Part shown: in pieces, positions 51,577 through 60,143 of the stretch
How the letters are laid out: every line of letters starts with the position of its first letter
Numbering within the stretch: the first letter of the stretch is position 1
Assembly: GCA_045613765.1 (NCBI GenBank)
Contig: JAZLBO010000012.1
Location: 25,470-89,469 of the forward strand
Source: RGIG4097 sp045613765
Lineage (GTDB): Bacteria; Bacillota; Clostridia; Christensenellales; CAG-917
DNA length: 64,000 nucleotides
Direction: 5' to 3'
The notes under the pieces: generated by a model
The model's input: only the letters and a program-made list of their open reading frames with translations
The model's database searches: none
What the model was told of the DNA's origin: nothing
Program-made: the position numbers and the translations under genes

Positions 51577-53523
51577 TTATTTGCCGATCATAGCCAAAAA
51601 TTCATTTTCATCTATGATCTTCAAGCCAAGTTTTTGTGCCTTTTCAAGTTTGCTTCCTGCGTCATCTCCAACAAGGACGATATCAACCGTCTTTGACACT
51701 GATGATGCCACTTCGCCACCGTTATCTTCTATCATCTTTGTTGCTTCCCCACGTTTGAGTGTGGGCAATGATCCAGTAAGGACAAATTTCAAGCCTTTGA
51801 AAACACCATCAATTTCTTCTTTTTCTTCAAGTTGAACACCACATGCAAACAAGTCGTCAACCATCTTTCTGTTGCCTTCATCTGCAAAGAAGTCAACAAG
51901 ATTTTTTGCAAGAATGTCGCCTACACCATCAACTGATGAAAGTTCTTCTTCCGTTGCGTCCATAAGTGTTGAGAAATTCTTGAACTTTTTGATGAGATCT
52001 TTTGCCGTCTTTTTGCCTATGCCGGGTGCACCGAGTGCATACAAAAATCTATCTGGAGTTGTATTCTTAGATTTCGCAATCGAGTTGATTAGATTGCCGA
52101 TTTTCTTATCGCCAAACCCTTCAAGACCAAACATATCTTCGGGCTTTAAGGTCATAAGATCAACCACTGTTCTAAGCCCAATTTCATTGTAAAATTGCTC
52201 TGCAGTTTTTTCAGAAAATCCTTCAATATCCATGGCATCTTTTGATGCAAAATGGTCAAGAGATGATATGACTTGTGGTGCGCAATGTTCCCCTGTACAA
52301 TACAAAAATGCACCAACTTCTTTTACGGGAGATCCACAAGCAGGACAGACCATAGGCTTTTCAATCTCTTTGGAATTGTCAAAAGTTTCTGCCACGCCCA
52401 TGATTTCGGGGATGACATCATTTGATCTACGGATGAAAACTCTATCGCAAATTTTAACGTTTTTACGGATAATATCCCCATAGTTGTTGAGTGTTGCCTT
52501 CTTGACAGTCACACCACCAATATCAACAGGTTTAAGGATAGCAAGGGGATTGAGTTTTGCACTTCTTGAAACTTGCCATACAACGTCATTTAAGACGGTT
52601 GTCATTTCGTCTGCCTTAAACTTGTATGCGATAGCCCACTTGGGAAACTTTTCAGTATATCCAAGTTCATCACGATATGAAAGGTCATCAACCTTGAACA
52701 CAAGACCGTCAATGAGATAATCAAGTGATCCACGTACTTCCTCTGCTCTTGCAATATATCTCTCAATTTCTTCATTTGTTTGGACTGTTGAGAAGTCCCC
52801 TTCGGTTTCAAAGCCTTGTTCTATAAGGAATTGACGGATTTCGCTTTGGGTTTTGAAAACCTTGTCGCTATATCCAATATTGTATGCAAAGAAAGATATA
52901 TTTCTCTCTGCCGTCACTGCGGGGTTGAGATTTCGTATTGCACCTGCAACGCCATTTCTTGCATTTTTCAAAGGCTCGCTTGCAGTAAGGTTGTATTTGT
53001 CAAAAGCAGAAAGACGGAGTATGCCTTCCCCTTGGATTTCAATTTTGCCTTTATATTCGATTTCTTTGGGCAATATTGAGATTGTACGCACTTGTGCAGT
53101 GACCACTTCCCCTGTGACACCATCACCACGGGTTGTTGCTTGCACCAATTTGCCTTCATTGTACAAAATGTTGAGTGTAAGTCCGTCAAATTTGTACTCT
53201 GCAGTAAGTTTGGGAAGGGGTGATACCACTTTTTCAGTACGCTTGCACCAATCATAAAATTCCTCGATGCTTTGGCACTTGTCAAGTGAGTACAAACGAA
53301 GAAGATGCTTTGATTGTTCAAACTTTTTTTGTGGTGCACCACCAACTCTATGGGTAGGAGAATTTTTAAGTGAATACCCTTCACTTTCTTCAAGACGGCG
53401 CAATTCATCATACAAAGCGTCATACTCTGCATCTGAAACCACTGGAGCATCTTGCTCGTAATATAGGCTTGCGTACTTATTGAGCAAGTCCACAAGTTCT
53501 TTCATTCTTGAAAAATTGTCCAT
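51577..53523 (-). CDS. ligA: NAD-dependent DNA ligase LigA
   Basis: Seals nicks using NAD. Order: Ia domain (start to ~65, ending DAEYDALYDELRRLE), adenylation domain with the nucleophilic Lys in TAEYKFDGLTLN (KxDG, ~res 107), OB fold, zinc finger CPACG...YCTGEHC (~395-416), helix-hairpin-helix repeats (~430-565), BRCT domain (~575-648). 648 aa is normal. One base from pcrA upstream, the usual pcrA-ligA pair. Confidence 0.97.
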   Translation of the reverse strand: MDNFSRMKELVDLLNKYASLYYEQDAPVVSDAEYDALYDELRRLEESEGYSLKNSPTHRVGGAPQKKFEQSKHLLRLYSLDKCQSIEEFYDWCKRTEKVVSPLPKLTAEYKFDGLTLNILYNEGKLVQATTRGDGVTGEVVTAQVRTISILPKEIEYKGKIEIQGEGILRLSAFDKYNLTASEPLKNARNGVAGAIRNLNPAVTAERNISFFAYNIGYSDKVFKTQSEIRQFLIEQGFETEGDFSTVQTNEEIERYIARAEEVRGSLDYLIDGLVFKVDDLSYRDELGYTEKFPKWAIAYKFKADEMTTVLNDVVWQVSRSAKLNPLAILKPVDIGGVTVKKATLNNYGDIIRKNVKICDRVFIRRSNDVIPEIMGVAETFDNSKEIEKPMVCPACGSPVKEVGAFLYCTGEHCAPQVISSLDHFASKDAMDIEGFSEKTAEQFYNEIGLRTVVDLMTLKPEDMFGLEGFGDKKIGNLINSIAKSKNTTPDRFLYALGAPGIGKKTAKDLIKKFKNFSTLMDATEEELSSVDGVGDILAKNLVDFFADEGNRKMVDDLFACGVQLEEKEEIDGVFKGLKFVLTGSLPTLKRGEATKMIEDNGGEVASSVSKTVDIVLVGDDAGSKLEKAQKLGLKIIDENEFLAMIGK

Positions 53524-53524
53524 A

Positions 53525-55816
53525 TTAGTCCTTAACTATTGTAAAAAATTGACCTGCAACTGCCATAGAGAATTTCTTGACGCCAAGTCCTCTAAATGCA
53601 ATGCTTGCTGTCATATCTTCGCCACTGCCTTCTGTGGCAATAATATAGCCTCTGCCAAACTTCTTATGTTCGACAATGACATCCTTTCTAAATGCAGAAT
53701 AGTCAACGTTTGACTTGGATTTTTGAGGTGCTTTGGGTGCGCTGGCAACCATATTTTTGTTGAATTGCACGCCTTGACTCTCACTGCCATATCCACTTGA
53801 AGATATTGTTTTTTGTGCGCCGTATCCAAATCTGTTTTGTCCTGCCGTTTGTCCACTTGGCATTGGCACAGTCGAGCGAATTGACACTTTACTGCCCTGC
53901 ATCTCAGTGATAAACCTGCTTTTGGGTGCGTACACATATTCGCCAAAACGGAAACGTTGTCTTACATTTGTTGCATAAAGCCTGCGTTTTGCACGAGTGA
54001 TTGCAACATACATAAGTCTACGTTCTTCTTCGATATCTCCACTTTGCAATGCCCTATTTACAGGGAAAATTCCTTCTTCAAGTCCAATGATGAAGACTGT
54101 GTCAAACTCAAGACCTTTGACGGCATGGACAGTTGCGATTGTAACATAATTATCTCCGTCCATTTCATCACTATCAGAAACCAATGCAACAGATTGCATA
54201 AAGTCTGCAATTGTGGGTTTAAGGTTGGTTTCTTCGCCAAATACATCAACTCTTGATTGTCCTTGGTTGTCTTTGACAAAGTTTTCAACTGCAGACACAA
54301 GTTGATATACGTTTTCAAGTTTGTCGGCATCATCATCTTCTTTTTTGAGAAGAAGTGCGCTCTCTATTCCACTGCGCCTTATGACAAATTGCATAAATTC
54401 AACAGGAGGCAAAACTCGACACTTGTCAATGATATCCATTGCAATTTCAAGGAAGGGTGCAAGTTTTTTTGCAGTATTGGGGTTCAAAAAACCAGGATTA
54501 ATGAGCACTGAAAACAGCGTCATATTGTTGTCGTGTGCCACTTGTTTCAGTTCTTCAACAGACTTTGCACCAATACCTCTGCTTGGGTAGTTGATTATTC
54601 GCAAAAGACTATCGTTGTCACTGGGATTAAGGGCAAGACGAATATATGCAAGGGTGTCCTTAATTTCCTTTCTTTCAAAGAACCTAAAACCACCAAATAC
54701 TCTATACGGTATTCCGTGCAAGTTGAAATCTTCTTCAAAAAGGCGTGTAAGCGAGTTGGCACGGACAAGAACTGCAATGTCACGATATTCTCTATCCGTT
54801 GATACAAGCCAATTTATTTGCCTTGAAACATATGTTGCCTCATCTCTATCGTTGAAAGCCTCAAAGTACTCAATGCAATGATCGTCCTTGAACTCGCTCC
54901 AAAGGTTTTTCTTATTGCGTGCAACGTTGTTTTTGATGACATTATTTGCTGCATCAAGGATGCCGGTTGCACTTCTATAATTTTGTTCGAGTTTATAGAC
55001 CTTTGCCCCTTCAAAATCTTTGGGGAAACCGAGGATATTCTTGATCTCTGCTCCACGCCAACTATATATGTTTTGGTCTTCGTCGCCAACCACAAACACA
55101 TTGCCGTGCTTTTCGCAGAGCATTTTTACAAGTTTGTATTGAAGGGTGTTGGTGTCTTGAAACTCGTCGACATTGACATAATGGAATCTGTCTTGATATT
55201 TTTCAAGGACGTCAGGATTCTTTTCAAAAAGTTCCACTGCCTTCAAAAGCAAATCGTCAAAGTCAAGAGCATTTGATGATTTCAACTCGGATTCGTATGC
55301 AGAATACACTGAATAGATAACTTTTGCATCGTGATAATCCTTGTTGATTTCGTAGTAATATTCTTCGGGGCAAAGAGCGTTGGTCTTTGCATTTGAAATA
55401 TGCAAAAGATAATCCCCTTTCTTCTTTACATCTGCACCGGGGATATTGGGACAAATACGTTTGACGACTCTTTCACTTTCAAGGTCTGTGTAAATGGTAA
55501 AATTGGCATCATACCCAAGAAGTTCAGCGTGATAACGCAGCAGGCGTGCGCACATAGAGTGGAAAGTGCTGATCCACATTGACGTTACACTGCCAAGAGT
55601 ATTCTCGATACGGCTTTTCATTTCTGCAGCAGCCTTGTTTGTAAAGGTGATTGCAAGTATATTGTAGGGGTTGACCCCTTTTTCAACTAAATGGCAAATC
55701 CTTGCAGTGAGGACTCGCGTTTTGCCACTTCCTGCCCCTGCAATGACAAGCACAGGACCTTCTGTGTCCTGCACTGCTTTCAGCTGTTGCTCGTTTAAGT
55801 CTAATTTGTTGTACAT
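53525..55816 (-). CDS. pcrA: ATP-dependent DNA helicase PcrA/UvrD
   Basis: Superfamily 1A helicase. Motifs in order: NEQQLKAV (Q motif), VIAGAGSGKTRVL (Walker A, ~res 25), AITFTNKAAAEM (Ia), VDEFQDTN (Walker B, ~215), VGDEDQNIYSWRGA (III), LEQNYRS (IV), TVHAVKGLEFDTVFI (V) and VAITRAKRRLY (VI). The C-terminal ~60 residues form the RNAP-interacting Tudor-like domain (VIVEHKKFGRGYIIATEGSG). 763 aa. The -10 box ends 9 bases before the ATG and no ribosome site is visible, so translation is probably leaderless. Confidence 0.97.
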   Translation of the reverse strand: MYNKLDLNEQQLKAVQDTEGPVLVIAGAGSGKTRVLTARICHLVEKGVNPYNILAITFTNKAAAEMKSRIENTLGSVTSMWISTFHSMCARLLRYHAELLGYDANFTIYTDLESERVVKRICPNIPGADVKKKGDYLLHISNAKTNALCPEEYYYEINKDYHDAKVIYSVYSAYESELKSSNALDFDDLLLKAVELFEKNPDVLEKYQDRFHYVNVDEFQDTNTLQYKLVKMLCEKHGNVFVVGDEDQNIYSWRGAEIKNILGFPKDFEGAKVYKLEQNYRSATGILDAANNVIKNNVARNKKNLWSEFKDDHCIEYFEAFNDRDEATYVSRQINWLVSTDREYRDIAVLVRANSLTRLFEEDFNLHGIPYRVFGGFRFFERKEIKDTLAYIRLALNPSDNDSLLRIINYPSRGIGAKSVEELKQVAHDNNMTLFSVLINPGFLNPNTAKKLAPFLEIAMDIIDKCRVLPPVEFMQFVIRRSGIESALLLKKEDDDADKLENVYQLVSAVENFVKDNQGQSRVDVFGEETNLKPTIADFMQSVALVSDSDEMDGDNYVTIATVHAVKGLEFDTVFIIGLEEGIFPVNRALQSGDIEEERRLMYVAITRAKRRLYATNVRQRFRFGEYVYAPKSRFITEMQGSKVSIRSTVPMPSGQTAGQNRFGYGAQKTISSSGYGSESQGVQFNKNMVASAPKAPQKSKSNVDYSAFRKDVIVEHKKFGRGYIIATEGSGEDMTASIAFRGLGVKKFSMAVAGQFFTIVKD

Positions 55817-55825
55817 CTTGCATAT

Positions 55826-55854
55826 ATTCTACCACATATAGTGGAAAATTTCAA
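55826..55854 (-). promoter_or_regulatory. Promoter of pcrA-ligA (TTGAAA-17-TAGAAT), near-leaderless
   Basis: Minus-strand TTGAAA (55849-55854) and TAGAAT (55826-55831), 17-base spacer. Expected start lies about 2-3 bases before the pcrA ATG. Confidence 0.65.
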
Positions 55855-55882
55855 ATTTTTTGAAAAAAAACTTAAAACTGCC

Positions 55883-55911
55883 TTGAAAAAAAATATTAAC
55901 TATGTTAATAT
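55883..55911 (+). promoter_or_regulatory. Promoter of the DUF1508 gene (TTGAAA-17-TAATAT)
   Basis: TTGAAA (55883-55888) and TAATAT (55906-55911) with a 17-base spacer, ~24 bases of leader before the ATG. Divergent from the pcrA promoter, with only 28 bases between the two -35 boxes. Confidence 0.65.
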
Positions 55912-55941
55912 AGTATTAATTTATGGATGGAGGAGTTTTTT

Positions 55942-56982
55942 ATGCAAAAAAACACCAATTTGGAAGAGGAAATCATCTTTTTTGACGCAGAACTCGCAGA
56001 TGATGGCGACGATGAAGACATCCCAATGGGCACTCTCATCTCTGCTCCCACATCAATCAACGAGCCTCAAGAAGAAGTTGCAACAGATGTAGCACCTGAA
56101 GCACCTGCAACTGAAGTTGAGCCTGCAACCAATAAGAAAGCAAAGAAGGTAGAAAAACCTGCCCCTGCCGTTGAAGAAACAGCAGTTGAAACAGAGGAAG
56201 AACCCAAGGTTGAAAAGACAACCCCTGCCCCCCAAAAGCAAATGAACGAGGCAGATATTTGGGGACTTGCAGTCATCAAGACCAATAAGCCCAAGCAAGA
56301 AAAACCTGCAGACGAGCCCAAGGCTGAAGAAAAGAAGCCTGCACCCAAGAAGAAAGCACCTGCAAAGGTTGAAACTGCAGAACCTCAAGAAGTCAAAAAA
56401 CCTGCTCTCAAAAAAGCAAAGGTTGAAAAAGTCGAGGCAGCCGAAGAAACCCTTGCTCCCAAAGCAGAACCCAAAGCAAAAACCAACACAACAAAAAATA
56501 CAACCAAGAAAACAAGCGAGGAGGAACCTAAAGTGGCAAAAGAAGTTAAAGCACCTGAAGAACAAATTATCCAAGAAGGAACACGTGAATATCATGGCAA
56601 ATTTGTCATCAAAAAGACAGACAAAGGTCATTTTGTTTACAAATTGTTTGCATACGGCAACAAAGTTGTTGCAATCGGCGCACAAGCATACGAAGGACTT
56701 AGTGGCGTAAAGGGCGGTATCGCAAGTGTCACAAAGATCGCAGGCATTGACACAATTATCGATCTTACAAAAGCACCCGAAGGCAAACTTCCTTGCCCCA
56801 GATGGGAAATCTTTGAAGACAAGAAGGAAGAATTCCGTCTTCGCCTTATCGCATCAAACGGCAACCTTGTTGCAACAACCAATGACGGCTACACCACAAA
56901 AGCAGCAGCAAAGAAAGGCATTGAATCAGTTGCAAAAGCAGCAGATGGCGCAGCAATCGTAAGAAACGACAACGCATGGTAA
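55942..56982 (+). CDS. DUF1508 (YegP-type) double-repeat protein with long charged N-terminal tail
   Basis: 346 aa from the ATG at 55942 (GGAGGAG upstream). Residues ~1-45 are acidic; ~46-215 are low complexity, rich in Lys, Ala, Pro and Glu (PKAEEKKPAPKKKAPAKVET-like) with short coiled or disordered stretches. The C-terminus holds two DUF1508/YegP modules: GKFVIKKTDKGHFVYKLFAY (~res 222) and RWEIFEDKKEEFRLRLIASN (~294), each ending with an ASV-x-K-IA / ESVAKAA helix. Family function is unknown. The tail resembles histone H1-like or chromatin/ribosome-associated tails, which suggests nucleic-acid or membrane-surface binding; this is inference. Monocistronic. Confidence 0.8.
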   Translation: MQKNTNLEEEIIFFDAELADDGDDEDIPMGTLISAPTSINEPQEEVATDVAPEAPATEVEPATNKKAKKVEKPAPAVEETAVETEEEPKVEKTTPAPQKQMNEADIWGLAVIKTNKPKQEKPADEPKAEEKKPAPKKKAPAKVETAEPQEVKKPALKKAKVEKVEAAEETLAPKAEPKAKTNTTKNTTKKTSEEEPKVAKEVKAPEEQIIQEGTREYHGKFVIKKTDKGHFVYKLFAYGNKVVAIGAQAYEGLSGVKGGIASVTKIAGIDTIIDLTKAPEGKLPCPRWEIFEDKKEEFRLRLIASNGNLVATTNDGYTTKAAAKKGIESVAKAADGAAIVRNDNAW

Positions 56983-57003
56983 ACACCAAAATATAGACAA
57001 TGA

Positions 57004-57028
57004 AAGCGTATTCAAATTGGATACGCTT
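57004..57028 (+). terminator. Intrinsic terminator of the DUF1508 gene
   Basis: AAGCGTATTC-AAATTG-GATACGCTT stem followed by TTTTTG, 22 bases after the stop. Confidence 0.92.
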
Positions 57029-57159
57029 TTTTGTTTGCAATTCTACCCTATCCTCTACTCTAAGATCGTACAATAACCACAAAATACGGCAAAATTGTAA
57101 GGTTTCAATCACATATATACACGTGTTCAAAATCACAGATTTTGCTTTTTCATTTTGTA

Positions 57160-57188
57160 TTGACTGAAAGGTGTTTTTGTGTTAAAAT
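57160..57188 (+). promoter_or_regulatory. Promoter of the DHH-DHH-surE operon (TTGACT-17-TAAAAT)
   Basis: TTGACT (57160-57165) and TAAAAT (57183-57188) with a 17-base spacer; an AGGAG site and the ATG (57211) follow. Confidence 0.75.
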
Positions 57189-57210
57189 TATTTGGTTAAT
57201 AGGAGAAATT

Positions 57211-58155
57211 ATGGCACACAACGATATCCAAAAAGCAATAGAACTCATCAACCTTTTTGACACTATAATCATACATCGTCACTCAAGTCCTGATGGCGAT
57301 GCAATCGGCTCACAAATTGGTCTTAGAGATGTACTCAAACACAACTTCCCCGACAAGCACATTTATGCAGTGGGCGATGCGCCGGGCAGATATGCTTTTG
57401 TGGAAGATTCAATTATGGATGATATTGGCGACGAAACATATCAAGGCGCACTTGCAATCCTTCTTGACATGGGCGCATCACACCTTGTCAGTGACAATCG
57501 CTATACTCTTGCACAAAAGACAATCCGTATAGACCACCATCAATATGCAGAAACCTTCACTGATTTTGAAATCATTGACACTTCATACGAAAGTTGCGCA
57601 GGTCTTGTGACACAACTTTGTCAAGAGTGGGGGCTTGTTGTCCCTTCAAACGGCGCAAAAGCCCTTTACACAGGCATGGTGACTGACAGTGGACGTTTCC
57701 GTTACGATTCAACCAATTCACGCACATTCCGTCTTGCATCTTTCTTGTTTGAGCAAGGTTTTGATGCAAGAGATATCTACACCAACCTTTATCAAGACGA
57801 TTTGAAGATGATACAGCTTCGTGCAAGTTTTGTCCTTCGCATCCAACTGACAGAAAATGGCGTAGCCTATATTTACACCACTCGTGAAGAAGTTGAAAAG
57901 ATGGGTGTCAGCACGTTTACAGTGTCACGTGGCATGGTCAATACAATGGCAGAAATCAAAGGCGTCAACACTTGGGTCAATTTCACAGAAACCGAAGATG
58001 GTGTGCTCTGCGAACTTCGCTCCAAGACACAAAACATAAATCAAATTGCAGTCAAGTACGGTGGTGGTGGACACATTAAAGCAAGTGGCACAACCGTAAA
58101 GGATAAGGCCGAGGCAATGTCACTTCTCAACGATCTTGACCAAATGCAACTGTAA
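57211..58155 (+). CDS. DHH/DHHA1 phosphoesterase (NrnA-like), paralogue 1
   Basis: 314 aa from the ATG at 57211 (AGGAGAAATT upstream; the longer frame lacks a ribosome site). Motifs: IIIHRHSSPDGDAIGSQIGL (motif I, ~res 20-39), ILLDMGAS (~86), the DHH signature IRIDHHQYAE (~108), GMVTDSGRFRY (~155) and the DHHA1 glycine motif GGGGHIKASGT (~285). All metal ligands are present. Probable nanoRNA/pAp or cyclic-dinucleotide-product phosphodiesterase. It is followed after 33 bases by a paralogue. Confidence 0.88.
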   Translation: MAHNDIQKAIELINLFDTIIIHRHSSPDGDAIGSQIGLRDVLKHNFPDKHIYAVGDAPGRYAFVEDSIMDDIGDETYQGALAILLDMGASHLVSDNRYTLAQKTIRIDHHQYAETFTDFEIIDTSYESCAGLVTQLCQEWGLVVPSNGAKALYTGMVTDSGRFRYDSTNSRTFRLASFLFEQGFDARDIYTNLYQDDLKMIQLRASFVLRIQLTENGVAYIYTTREEVEKMGVSTFTVSRGMVNTMAEIKGVNTWVNFTETEDGVLCELRSKTQNINQIAVKYGGGGHIKASGTTVKDKAEAMSLLNDLDQMQL

Positions 58156-58188
58156 ACCACACTTTTGAACACATAAAATAGGTGATAT

Positions 58189-59172
58189 ATGAAAAACTTT
58201 GAAATCAAAAAAAAAATTCTTGACAAAATCAAGGAATATGACAAGATTATCGTTTCACGTCACATTAGACCCGATGGCGACTGTACAGGTGGCACAAAAG
58301 GACTTGTTGACATCTTGAAGAACTCCTTCCCCGACAAGTCAATCTACCTTGTCAATAGCGACTACAGTGAATATCTTTCCTTCCTTGGTGGCGAAGACGA
58401 ACAATTTGAAGACGAGTTCTACAAAGACGCTCTCGTCATCATCCTTGACACAGCATCAACAGACAGAATTTCAAACAAGAAATTCAATCTCGGCAAGGAA
58501 ATCATCAAGATCGACCACCATATCGACATAGCACCCTATGGAGATCTCAGTTGGGTTGAAAATCTTCGCTCATCACTCTGCGAAATGATCGTTGACTTCT
58601 ACTGCACTTTCAAAGATGAATTGGTGTTGACAAAAGAGGCAGCAACCTATCTTTATACAGGCATGGTCACAGACACAGGCAGATTTAGATTCCGTTCTGT
58701 CAGTGGCGAAACAATGCGACTTGCAGGCGTACTCCTTGATGCCGGCGTTGACACAGATTGGCTCTATGCTCGCTTGAACCTTGAAGAATATGATTATCTC
58801 GTGTTCAAAGCATACGCATTGGAACAAATCAAACTCACTGAAAACGGTGTTGCATATATCCACGTTGACAAGGAAATGCAAGAAAAATTTGGTCTGTCAA
58901 AGGAAGATAGCAGTTCAACAGTGTCCTTCCTTGAAAATATCCGTGGAAGTCTTATTTGGGTTGCATTTATTGACAACGCAGACGGCACAATTAGAGTTAG
59001 ACTGCGCTCACGTTTTGTCTATTGCCACGATATAGGCGAGAATTGGCGTGGTGGTGGACACGAATGTGCTTGTGGTGCAACACTCTACTCTCAAGACGAA
59101 ATCGGTCAACTTCTCAAAGAAGCAGATACAAAACTCAAACAATATAAGGAAACACATACAGACTGGTTATGA
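58189..59172 (+). CDS. DHH/DHHA1 phosphoesterase, paralogue 2
   Basis: 327 aa. It is a tandem relative of the gene before it: RHIRPDGDCTGGTKGL (~res 23-38), VIILDTAST (~86), KIDHHIDIAP (~107), GMVTDTGRFRFR (~158) and WRGGGHECACGATL (~290). Motif I has DCTGG where the paralogue has DAIGS, and DHHA1 reads GGGHECACG, so substrate choice may differ. Overlaps surE by 4 bases (ATGA-type). Likely a small-RNA or nucleotide phosphodiesterase. Confidence 0.88.
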   Translation: MKNFEIKKKILDKIKEYDKIIVSRHIRPDGDCTGGTKGLVDILKNSFPDKSIYLVNSDYSEYLSFLGGEDEQFEDEFYKDALVIILDTASTDRISNKKFNLGKEIIKIDHHIDIAPYGDLSWVENLRSSLCEMIVDFYCTFKDELVLTKEAATYLYTGMVTDTGRFRFRSVSGETMRLAGVLLDAGVDTDWLYARLNLEEYDYLVFKAYALEQIKLTENGVAYIHVDKEMQEKFGLSKEDSSSTVSFLENIRGSLIWVAFIDNADGTIRVRLRSRFVYCHDIGENWRGGGHECACGATLYSQDEIGQLLKEADTKLKQYKETHTDWL

Positions 59173-59900
59173 GAATACTACTTACAAATGACGACGGAAT
59201 AAATGCAGAAGGTTTGCGCGCCCTTGCAGATTGGGCTTGCAACATTGGAGATGTGACTGTTAGTGCACCCAAGGAACAACAAAGTGGCAAATCTCATGCA
59301 ATCAATATCTACACCCCTTTTGAAATCAAAAAGGTAGATTATCAAGGTGCAACCGAGGCATACTCTGTTGACTCCACCCCTGCCGACTGTGTCCGTTGGG
59401 GTACGCTTGGACTTAATCGCACCTATGACATCATTATGTCAGGCGTAAACAAAGGACTTAATATGGGCGAAGATATTATGTACTCAGGCACTGCAGGTGC
59501 AGTCTTTGAGGCTTGTGGGCGTGGTATGAAAGGCATTGCCTTCTCAACCCACGTAGGCTCTTTTGACACGGCAAGACAATGGTTTGATAGGATCTATCAA
59601 TTCATCATTGAAAACAAGATGCTTGACTGCTGTGACATCCTCAACGTCAATATCCCTGAAACAGCCAAAGGAATACGTATCACAACACAAGGTGGTCCTT
59701 TCTGGACAGATAGTTTTGCCCACGTAGAAGGCGATATGTGGCGTCAAACAGGATATTGTGTCCATGATGACAAGCGCAACCTCACAATAGATAGTGATGC
59801 AACTGTCGATGGATATATCACAATAACCCCCTTGACACTCAAGCGCACCGACTATCAAGCATATCAAATACTCTGCGATAGAGTCGGTCAAGACAAATAA
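59169..59900 (+). CDS. surE: 5'/3'-nucleotidase SurE
   Basis: Metal-dependent nucleotidase/polyphosphatase. It starts MRILLTNDDGINAEGLRAL (metal Asp-Asp), with SAPKEQQSGKSHAI (~res 36), the second metal motif SGVNKGLNMGEDIMYSGTAG read in parts (~95-112). 243 aa is normal. With two phosphoesterases in front it forms a nucleotide-turnover operon. Confidence 0.95.
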   Translation: MRILLTNDDGINAEGLRALADWACNIGDVTVSAPKEQQSGKSHAINIYTPFEIKKVDYQGATEAYSVDSTPADCVRWGTLGLNRTYDIIMSGVNKGLNMGEDIMYSGTAGAVFEACGRGMKGIAFSTHVGSFDTARQWFDRIYQFIIENKMLDCCDILNVNIPETAKGIRITTQGGPFWTDSFAHVEGDMWRQTGYCVHDDKRNLTIDSDATVDGYITITPLTLKRTDYQAYQILCDRVGQDK

Positions 59901-59906
59901 TAAGCA

Positions 59907-59930
59907 AAAGACACTCAATCGAGTGTCTTT
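59907..59930 (+). terminator. Intrinsic terminator of the surE operon
   Basis: AAAGACACTC-AATC-GAGTGTCTTT stem followed by TTTTG, 6 bases after the surE stop. Confidence 0.92.
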
Positions 59931-59962
59931 TTTGTATAAACAAATAGTTTTCAAGACTTACA

Positions 59963-60017
59963 AACAAAAAAACCAAGCCTTTCGACTTGGTCTTTCTGGC
60001 AGGGGGGACGCGATTCG
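59963..60017. repeat. 55-bp exact direct repeat, left copy (tRNA-Trp 3' fragment plus terminator)
   Basis: Identical over 55 bases to 60144-60198, offset 181 bases. It contains the terminator hairpin (CCAAG...CTTGG) and, at 59997-60017, the last 21 bases of tRNA-Trp (T-loop to CCA), with no other tRNA part. This is the layout left by integration or excision of an element at a tRNA 3' end, or by a local duplication. Confidence 0.9.
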
Positions 60018-60143
60018 TAGGTACGCAAGGCGACGGAATAGTGAAAAACGCGCACTTGTGCGTATGTTTGAACGCCACACGCAACCGTCTTGCAAGGCAC
60101 AACGTTGCCGTCGCAAGTTTGCGTGGAGAATCGCCCACTGCGT
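60018..60143. other. 126-bp spacer between the tRNA-Trp repeats
   Basis: Clearly more GC-rich than nearby intergenic DNA and with inverted-repeat words (CGCGCAC/GTGCG; TTGCGTGG with ACGCAACC; two CAACG/CGTTG-type blocks). It has no supported reading frame. It may be the remains of an inserted element or a small structured RNA transcribed with tRNA-Trp read-through. Confidence 0.45.
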
